DNA from: Baylisascaris procyonis
Lineage: Eukaryota; Nematoda; Chromadorea; Rhabditida; Ascarididae
Assembly: GCA_037389465.1 (NCBI GenBank)
Contig: JAZARR010000048.1
Span: 1,253,001 to 1,317,000 of the forward strand
Reading direction: 5' to 3'
DNA length: 64,000 nucleotides
Both the position numbers and the translations under genes were made by a program. Below the pieces are notes generated by a model. That model did not search any database. It was not told the origin of the DNA and saw only the letters and a program-made list of their open reading frames with translations. Each line of letters begins with the position of its first letter. The first letter of the stretch is position 1. Of the stretch, positions 39,501 through 48,500 are shown piece after piece.

Positions 39501-42500
39501 GAAGAAAATAGCGCACCTATGAGAGCGAGGTCGAAGCAGCGTGGCGCAGCGGAAGCGTGCTGGGCCCATAACCCAGAGGTCGGTGGATCGAAACCACCCG
39601 CTGCTATCGCTATTCTTCTCTTGATTTTAACACAAAGACAGTCGCAGTTCTTTCGCATACCAGGTAGTCTCACATGCTCTTCCATGGAAGAAAATGGCGC
39701 ACCTATGAGAGCAAGGTCGAAGCGGCGTGGCGCAGCGGAAGCGTGCTGGGCCCATAACCCAGAGGTCGTTGGATCGAAACCACTCGCTGCTATCGCTATT
39801 CTTTTCTTGATTCTAACACAAAGGCAGTCGCAGTTCTTTCGCATACCATGCAGTCTTACATGTTGCTGCCTGGAAGAAAATAGCGCACATATGACAGCAA
39901 GGTCGAAGCAGCGTGGCGCAGCGGAAGCGTGCTGGGCCCATAACCCAGTGGTCGGTGGATCGAAACCACTTGCTGCTATCCTTCAAGTTTTCATGATATC
40001 TGCAAAAGGCATTCTCAGCTGTTTTGCATGCCAGGAAGTCTTGTATATTGGTGCCTCGAAGAAAACAACCCGCATATCAGGCCATGCTCGAAGCAGCGTG
40101 GCGCAGCGGAAGCGTGCTGGGCCCATAACCCAGAGGTCGGTGGATCGAAACCACTCTCTGCTATCGCTATTCCTTTCTTGATTTTGACAGAAAGGCAGTC
40201 GCAGTTCCTTCGCATACCAGGCAGTCTTACATGCTCCTGCCTGGAAGAAAATAGCGCACCTACGAGAGCGAGGTCGAAGCAGCGTGGCGCAGCGGAAGCG
40301 TGCTGGGCCCATAACCCAGAGGTCGGTGGATCGAAACCACTCGCTGCTATCGTTGTTCTTTTCTTGATTTTAACAGAAAGGCAGTCGCAGTTCTTTCACA
40401 TACCAGGCAGTCTTACATGCTCCTACCTGGAAGAAAATAGCGCACCTATGAGAGCGAGGTCGAAGCAGCGTGGCGCAGCGAAGCGTGCTGGGCCCATAAC
40501 CCAGAGGTCGGTGGATCGAAACCACTCGCTGCTATCGCTATTCTTCTCTTTATTTTAACACAAAGGCAGTCGCAGTTCTTTCCCATACCAGGCAGTCTTA
40601 CATGCTCCTGCCTGGAAGAAAATAGCGCACATATGACAGCAAGATCGAAGCAGCGTGGCGCAGCGGAAGCGTGCTGGGCCCATAACCCAGAGGTCGGTGG
40701 ATCGAAACCACCCGCTGCTATCGCTATTCTTCTCTTGATTTTAACACAAAGACAGTCGCAGTTCTTTCGCATACCAGGTAGTCTCACATGCTCTTCCATG
40801 GAAGAAAATGGCGCACATATGAGAGCAAGGTCGAAGCAGCGTGGCGCAGCGGAAGCGTGCTGGGCCCATAACCCAGAGGTCTTTGGATCGAAACCACTCG
40901 CTGCTATCGCTATTCTTTTCTTGATTTTAACACAAAGGCAGTCGCAGTTCTTTCGCATACCATGCAGTCTTACATGTTGCTGCCTGGAAGAAAATAGCGC
41001 ACATATGACAGCAAGGTCGAAGCAGCGTGGCGCAGCGGAAGCGTGCTGGGCCCATAACCCAGTGGTCGGTGGATCGAAACCACTTGCTGCTATCCTTCAA
41101 GTTTTCATGATATCTGCAAAAGGCATTCTCAGCTGTTTTGCATGCCAGGAAGTCTTGTATATTGGTGCCTCGAAGAAAACAACCCGCATATCAGGCCATG
41201 CTCGAAGCAGCGTGGCGCAGCGGAAGCGTGCTGGGCCCATAACCCAGAGGTCGGTGGATCGAAACCACTCGCTGCAATCGCTATTCCTTTCTTGATTTTG
41301 ACAGAAAGGCAGTCGCAGTTCCTTCGCATACCAGGCAGTCTTACATGCTCCTGCCTGGAAAAAATAGCGCACCTATGAGAGCGAGGTCGAAGCAGCGTGG
41401 CGCAGCGGAAGCGTGCTGGGCCCATAACCCAGAGGTCGGTGGATCGAAACCACTCGCTGCTATCGTTATTCTTTTCTTGATTTTAACAGAAAGGCAGTCG
41501 CGGTTCTTTCACATACCAGGCAGTCTTACATGCTCCTACCTGGAAGAAAATAGCGCACCTATGAGAGCGAGGTCGAAGCAGCGTGGCGCAGCGAAGCGTG
41601 CTGGGCCCATAACCCAGAGGTCGGTGGATCGAAACCACTCGCTGCTATCGCTATTCTTCTCTTTATTTTAACACAAAGGCAGTCGCAGTTCTTTCCCATA
41701 CCAGGCAGTCTTACATGCTCCTGCCTGGAAGAAAATAGCGCACATATGACAGCAAGATCGAAGCAGGGTGGCGCAGCGGAAGCGTGCTGGGCCCATAACC
41801 CAGAGGTCGGTGGATCGAAACCACCCGCTGCTATCGCTATTCTTCTCTTGATTTTAACACAAAGACAGTCGCAGTTCTTTCGCATACCAGGTAGTCTCAC
41901 ATGATCTTCCATGGAAGAAAATGGCGCACCTATGAGAGCAAGGTCGAAGCAGCGTGGCGCAGCGGAAGCGTGCTGGGCCCATAACCCAGAGGTCGGTGGA
42001 TCGAAACCACTCGCTGCTATCGCTATTCTTCTCTTTATTTCAACACAAAGGCAGTCGCAGTTCTTTCGCATACCAGGCAGTCTTACATGCTCCTGCCTGG
42101 AAGAAAATAGCGCACATATGAGAGCGAGGTCGAAGCAGCGTGGTGCAGCGGAAGCGTGCTTGGCCCATAACCCAGATGTCGGTGGATCGGAACCACTCGC
42201 TGCTTTCGCTATTCTTCTCTTGATTTTAACACAAAGGCAGTCGCAGTTCTTTCGCATACCAGGCAGTCTTACATGCTCCTGCCTGGAAGAAAATAGCGCA
42301 CATATGACAGCAATGTCGAAGGAGCGTGGCGCAGCGGAAGCGTGCTGGGCCCATAACCCAGATGTCGGTGGATCGAAACCACTCGCTGCTATCGGTATTC
42401 TTCTCTTGATTTTAACACAAAGGCAGTCGCAGTTCTTTCGAATACCAGGCAGTCTTACATGCTCCTGCCTGGAAGAAAATAGCGCACCTATGAGAGCGAG

Positions 42501-45500
42501 GTCGAAGCAGCGTGGTGCAGCGGAAGCGTGCTGGGCCCATAACCCAGATATCGGTGGATCGAAACCACTCGCTGCTATCGCTATTCTTGTCTTGATTTTA
42601 ACACAAAGACAGTGGCAGTTCTTTCGAATACCAGGCAGTCTTACATGCTCCTGCCTGGAAGAAAATTGCGCACCTATGAGAGCGAGGTCGAAGCAGCGTG
42701 GTGCAGCGGAAGCGTGCTGGGCCCATAACCCAGATATCGGTGGATCGAAACCACTCGCTGCTATCGCTATTCTTGTCTTGATTTTAACACAAAGACAGTC
42801 GCAGTTCTTTCGCATACGAGGCAGTCTTACATGCTCCTGCCTGGAAGAAAATAGCGCACCTATGAGAGCGAGGTCGAAGCAGCGTGGCGCAGCGGAAGCG
42901 TGCTGGGCCCATAACCCAGAGGTCGGTGGATCGAAACCACTCGCTGCTATCGCTATTCTTTTCTTGATTTTGACAGAAAAGGCAGTCGCAGTTCTTTCGC
43001 ATACCAGGCAGTGTTACATGCTCCTGCCTGGAAGAAAATAGCGCACATATGACAGCAAGGTCGAAGCAGCGTGGCGCAGCGGAAGCGTGCTGGGCCCATG
43101 ACCCAGAGGTCGGTGGATCGAAACCACTCGCTGCTATCGGTATTCTTCTCTTGATTTTAACACAAAGGCAGTCGCAGTTCTTTCGAATACCAGGCAGTCT
43201 TACATGCTCCTGCCTGGAAGAAAATAGCGCACCTATGAGAGCGAGGTCGAAGCAGCGTGGTGCAGCGGAAGCGTGCTGGGCCCATAACCCAGATATCGGT
43301 GGATCGAAACCACTCGCTGCTATCGCTATTCTTGTCTTGATTTTAACACAAAGACAGTGGCAGTTCTTTCGAATACCAGGCAGTCTTACATGCTCCTGCC
43401 TGGAAGAAAATTGCGCACCTATGAGAGCGAGGTCGAAGCAGCGTGGTGCAGCGGAAGCGTGCTGGGCCCATAACCCAGATATCGGTGGATCGAAAACACT
43501 CGCTGCTATCGCTATTCTTGTCTTGATTTTAACACAAAGACAGTCGCAGTTCTTTCGCATACGAGGCAGTCTTACATGCTCCTGCCTGGAAGAAAATAGC
43601 GCACCTATGAGAGCGAGGTCGAAGCAGCGTGGCGCAGCGGAAGCGTGCTGGGCCCATAACCCAGAGGTCGGTGGATCGAAACCACTCGCTGCTATCGCTA
43701 TTCTTTTCTTGATTTTGACAGAAAAGGCAGTCGCAGTTCTTTCGCATACCGGGCAGTGTTACATGCTCCTGCCTGGAAGAAAATAGCGCACATATGACAG
43801 CAAGGTCGAAGCAGCGTGGCGCAGCGGAAGCGTGCTGGGCCCATGACCCAGAGGTCGGTGGATCGAAACCACTCGCTGCTATCGCTATTCTTTTCTTGAT
43901 TTTAACAGAAAGGCAGTCGCAGTTCTTTCACATACCAGGCAGTCTTACATGCTCCTACCTGGAAGAAAATAGCGCACCTATGAGAGCGAGGTCGAGGCAG
44001 CGTGGCGCAGCGAAGCGTGCTGGGCCCATAACCCAGAGGTCGGTGGATCGAAACCACCCGCTGCTATCGCTGTTCTTCTCTTGATTTTAACACAAAGACA
44101 GTCGCAGTTCTTTCGCATACCAGGTAGTCTCACATGATCTTCCATGGAAGAAAATGGCGCACCTATGAGAGCAAGGTCGAAGCAGCGTAGCGCAGCGGAA
44201 GCGTACTGGGCCCATAACCCAGAGGTCGGTGGATCGAAACCACTCGCTGCTATCCTTCAGGTTTTCATGATATCTGCAAAAGGCATTCTCAGCTGTTTTG
44301 CATGCCAGGAAGTCTTGTATGTTGGTGCCTCGAAGAAAATAACACGCATATCAGGCCATGCTCGGAGCAGCGTGGCGCAGCGGAAGCGTGCTGGGCCCGT
44401 AACCCAGAGGTCGGTGGATCGAAACCACCCGCTGCTATCGCTATTCTTCTCTTGATTTTAACACAAAGACAGTCGCAGTTCTTTCGCATACCAGGTAGTC
44501 TCACATGATCTTCCATGGAAGAAAATGGCGCACCTATGAGAGCAAGGTCGAAGCAGCGTGGCGCAGCGGAAGCGTACTGGGCCCATAACCCAGATATCGG
44601 TGGATCGAAACCACTCGCTGCTATCGCTATTCTTTTCTTGATTTTGACAGAAAAGGCAGTCGCAGTTCTTTCGCATACCAGGCAGTCTTACATGCTCCTG
44701 CCTGGAAGAAAATAGCGCACATATGACGGCAAGGTCGAAGCAGCGTGGCGCAGCGGAAGCGTGCTGGGCCCATAACCCAGAGGTCGGTGGATCGAAACCA
44801 CTCGCTGCTATCGCTATTCTTTTCTTGATTTTAAGAGAAAGGCAGTCGCAGTTCTTTCACATACCAGGCAGTCTTATATGCTCCTGCCTGGAAGAAAATA
44901 GCGCACCTATGAGAGCGAGATCGAAGCAGCGTGGCGCAGCGGAAGCGTGCTGGGCCCATAACCCAGAGGTCGGTGGATCGAAACCACTCGCTGCTATCGC
45001 TATTCTTTTCTTGATTTTGACGGAAAGGCAGTCGCAGTTCTTTCACATACCAGGCAGTCTTATATGCTCCTGCCTGGAAGAAAATAGCGCACCTATGAGA
45101 GCGAGATCGAAGCAGCGTGGCGCAGCGGAAGCGTGCTGGGCCCATAACCCAGAGGTCGGTGGATCGAAACCACTCGCTGCTATCGCTATTCTTTTCTTGA
45201 TTTTAACAGAAAGGCAGTCGCAGTTCTTTCACATATCAGGCAGTCTTACATGCTCCTGCCTGGAAGAAAATAGCGCACCTATGAGAGCAAGGTCGAAGCA
45301 GCGTGACGCAGCGGAAGCGTTCTGGGCCCATAACCCAGAGGTCGGTGGATCGAAACCACTCGCTGCTATCGCTATTCTTTTCTTGATTTTAACAGAAAGG
45401 CAGTCGCAGTTCTTTCACAGTCTTACATGCTCCTGCCTGGAAGAAAATAGCGCACCTATGAGAGCAAGGTCGAAGCAGCGTGGCGCAGCGGAAGCGTGCT

Positions 45501-48500
45501 GGGCCCATAACCCAGAGGTCGTTGGATCGGAACCACTCGCTGATACCGGTATTCTTTTCTTGATTTTAACATAAAGGCAGTCGCAGTTCTTTCGCATACC
45601 ATGCAGTCTTACATGTTGCTGCCTGGAAGAAAATAGCGCACCTATGAGAGCGAGGTCGAAGCAGCGTGGCGCAGCGGAAGCGTGCTGGGCCCATAACCCA
45701 GAGGTCGGTGGATCGAAACCACTCGCTGATACCGCTATTCTTTTCTTGATTTTGACAGAAATGCAGTCGCAGTTCTTTCTCATACCAGGCAGTCTTACAT
45801 GCTCCTGCCTGGAAGAAAATAGCGCACCTATGAGAGGAAGGTCGAAGCTGCGAGGCGCAGCGGAAGAGTGCTGGGCCCATAACCTAGAGGTCGCTGAATC
45901 GGAAGCAATTTCTGGTCAAAGCGAACGTTTTTATTTTTATATGGTGCCCCGTTCATATTTGTCGTTTTAATGGCAGCAGCGGCAGGCTGCCTTATGCAAG
46001 GAAACTGGAAATGTTAAATTGTGGGTTGCAACGTGAATGGGCTGGCTACAGCACGTCCTGTGGATGAGGGAAAGGTGTCGATCGAGAGCGGTCTTTCCTA
46101 CCCGTTAAATCTGTCTGTGTCGTATTGTTTTGTTTACCCACTTGCAGAAGGAACCTATCGCTCTGGATCAGCTTGTTTTGCCATCGTGTTGTGTTGCAGA
46201 ATTCATTGTTTCTTTCAGGATTTGTCCCAGTGTCATCGAAATTCCGATCGTTATTTTGTTTCCTTGAGGCCTTTGTTTCTGAAAATTCTTCTCAATTTTT
46301 TGCAAATTTTCAGAAACGAAAAAGCGCTAATGGATGCTCGAAAGGCTATCACGATGGATCCTTCTTCTGTTAAAGGCAGATATAGGTTTGTATTTGTTTT
46401 TCACTGATTCGATGTTCGTCAGAGATTGGATGGTATTCTTACCTTTTTTAGTTTTGTTCGCGTGGGGTTTTTTTTTTTTTTGGTTTTCTTGCTCCGTTTT
46501 CCTCCTTGATGTTTTCGTTTCATTATGCAAAACGCACTTCTGCTGCTGCTTTCTCCAGTTTTTTCTCTTTTTTTGTGACTGTTGTAACCCGTTCGAATAT
46601 TTTCTTCAGTTGTGATGGAAAGTTTAGTGTTTTTACTTGAAAATTGCTGGCGTGACTTTTTGCTCGGAAGCAATCGGGTGAAATGAAACCTTGTTCGCCA
46701 TTTGAAGAGGACTTTATCGCCTAAAGGTCTAAGATATCAAAACGTTAATGTTAGTCTTTTTTATTGTGTTCTGCATTTATTCTCACAAAGAAAAATGCTT
46801 GCTTTATCGCGTTCCTTCCCCCACCCTAAGTTCATCCAAACCCTCCCCTTTGCTCTGCTTACACTTGGCGTTCTTTGCCTCATGATCCCAAGTTGGCTGC
46901 AGGAGCGAACGCATTATGCTGACACTTTATCGTTGATCTGTGATTTTGCAATGAAGCCGTGAGGGCGGAAGTATTACAAGGAAGGAAGAAGGTTGCTAAG
47001 AAATATTGGAACTGGTTCGAAATATAGGATCGAGTACTAATTCCGAGCAGTCGTATGCCCACTTTTGGATTGCAAGGGCAGGCGAAGATTGCTTTTTCCT
47101 ATTCAAAACGAGTCGATGTGAAAGTCATGCGGTTTGAGATGAGAACACAATTTAAACTAGCAGTAAATAAATTTGTGGGATATAATGTATCTCACAGCAG
47201 GGCATCACATACCAATATTCAAGTTGGTCCATGTGCTTCGAAAGAATCCGTTGAGTTTCGGTCAAAACTTGCATGCACTTTGTCTTGGATCGGATTTCCA
47301 TATTGCACGAGTGAATTGCAAAAAAAAAAGAATTCTTTGTAGGGGTCTATAAAAGCTTTCGATCGAATGTAGCATGAAAGCGTTTTTGTTCACGTTTCAT
47401 CACTTGTGAAGAGTTGATGAGATTCATTATTAAAGTAAGCCGCATACGAAAGTTCATTTCATGTTGGATAGCTTCTTTGGCATATTTCTTCACTTGTTTG
47501 AATTTGATAGCCTCGGTATTAATCAGTGAAGGAGCGCTTAAGAAATCAGCCTCTTCCTTCACTTTTTTTTGCATCTTTCCTGTCTTTCTTTGCAGAAAAC
47601 TTTCAAATATGTAAAAGGCAAAAGTCGTTCGAAGCGAATTTATACACAAGGTCTCTTCTGTTACGTTAATTCGTTTCATGAGCCTACGGAATAGATTCAC
47701 ACACTATCCTTCACGTAGCCTGTTTTTATGTAGTGGTAGGGTGGGATCGCAGTGGGAAGGCTTGAATGATGCAGTACTAGTAATTTCTGTGTGGAGTTTG
47801 ATTTTCACCCTTCCTCGTCTATTGGCGACATCTTAATCTGCTCTTGTAGAAGTGTAAGGTAAAATGAACCAAGTGAAATGGTGATTCTCCTGCACACGTT
47901 ACACATAGTTAAAACTGAATAAATTTCAGGCATGCGATGGCTTTAATTAATTTAGAGCTCTACGAAATGGCATTCGACGATTTAGAAAAGATTCTTGAGA
48001 TCGACCCGAACAACAAAGAAACACTCAGACTGAAAGAGGCCATTAAGGATAAGGTTTGTTCCTTTTGGAAACAGCCTTGCGCCATCATTTTCTTCGATTT
48101 CCTAGGCTTTCAGGATTTCAGCATCACGAAGTAACGAAGTGTGAGGACTTTTTAACCGTTCAGTCGGTTTTATGAGAGGTAATGTTTATCTACCGTTTAG
48201 ATTTTTCAAATATCTTCTTTTCAAGTATGGATTGTTTTGAATATCTTTTTGTTTTAGACACAAGTAACAAAAGTGGTCTGCGGGATGCTTTGGCTTGCTT
48301 GCTTTTTATTCATACTACCGCAAGTGATAGGACTCTAAATTTGGGCCGTTCTTTACCCCCATGATTTCGAATGATGAACTTGCATTCGGGACATATGGCA
48401 TTTTTGTTGATGAGTGTTAGTCGATGTGTTTATTCACAACGTCATTCGAATTCGTGGTGTTCGCGTCGTCTCTGTCTTGTAACTGATTTGCTAATATAAA

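Larger units (their letters stand above)
37315..41020 (+). repeat. Array sub-block 4: 20 units
   Basis: tRNA starts: 37315, 37501, 37686, 37872, 38049, 38235, 38420, 38606, 38792, 38978, 39164, 39349, 39535, 39721, 39907, 40092, 40278, 40464, 40649, 40835. Class B spacers precede 38420, 39349 and 40092. Unit order around 39164-40092 resembles that around 31558-32857. Confidence 0.85.
41021..44180 (+). repeat. Higher-order block, copy 3, with an internal 745-bp duplication
   Basis: tRNA starts: 41021, 41206, 41391, 41577, 41762, 41948, 42134, 42320, 42506, 42692, 42878, 43065, 43251, 43437, 43623, 43810, 43996. From about 41050 it follows copy 2 at an offset of 5750 bp, including the A37G copy (43065, as at 37315). 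Four units (42506-43250) are then repeated as 43251-43995, shared changes such as CAGTGGCAG included. After that the order of copy 2 resumes (43996 matches 37501). Confidence 0.9.
22518..45917 (+). repeat. Tandem array of 127 initiator tRNA-Met units, period about 186 bp
   Basis: Each unit is a 72-nt tRNA-iMet plus a spacer of about 114 bp. I read the tRNA 5' ends one by one. Successive starts are 185-187 bp apart, except nine 177-bp steps and the 183-184 bp steps at the left edge. The first unit starts at 22518 and the last at 45846; starts are listed by block in the sub-block entries. Initiator identity comes from A1:U72, GGG/CCC in the anticodon stem, loop CCCATAA with C33, anticodon CAT, and T-loop ATCGAAA. 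Internal A box (TGGCGCAGCGG) and B box (GGATCGAAACC) are present in most copies. A T-run terminator follows each gene (TTTT about 10 nt or 19 nt after the 3' end). All copies are on the + strand, sense to the host gene. Confidence 0.95.
44181..45917 (+). repeat. Array sub-block 5: right-hand end, 10 units
   Basis: tRNA starts: 44181, 44366, 44552, 44739, 44925, 45111, 45297, 45474, 45660, 45846. A class B spacer precedes 44366. Divergence rises toward the right edge: 45474 and 45660 carry changes at the 3' acceptor strand (CGCTGATA), and 45846 is a degenerate copy. Confidence 0.85.
21769..46313 (+). other. Giant intron 1 (24.5 kb) of the RPAP3-like gene, hosting the tRNA array
   Basis: Donor CA|GTAAGT at 21769 and acceptor ATTTTCAG|AA ending at 46313. 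Exon 1 ends in phase 2 (CA) and exon 2 supplies the third base. The junction reads YLCTKQNEKALMDARKA, a continuous TPR helix pair. The other introns of this gene are about 0.3-1.6 kb. Confidence 0.9.

Noticed and set aside
22518..45917. CRISPR-like array
   Set aside because: The repeats are 72-nt tRNA genes and the spacers are themselves repeated, in a eukaryotic gene context.
22568..45970. Many long ORFs on both strands (up to 530 codons) with a repeated 62-residue pattern
   Set aside because: The unit length of about 186 bp is divisible by three and the tRNA plus spacer happens to lack stops in several frames. The same DNA is open on both strands, frames break wherever a unit is 177 or 185 bp, and the repeat core is a tRNA gene.
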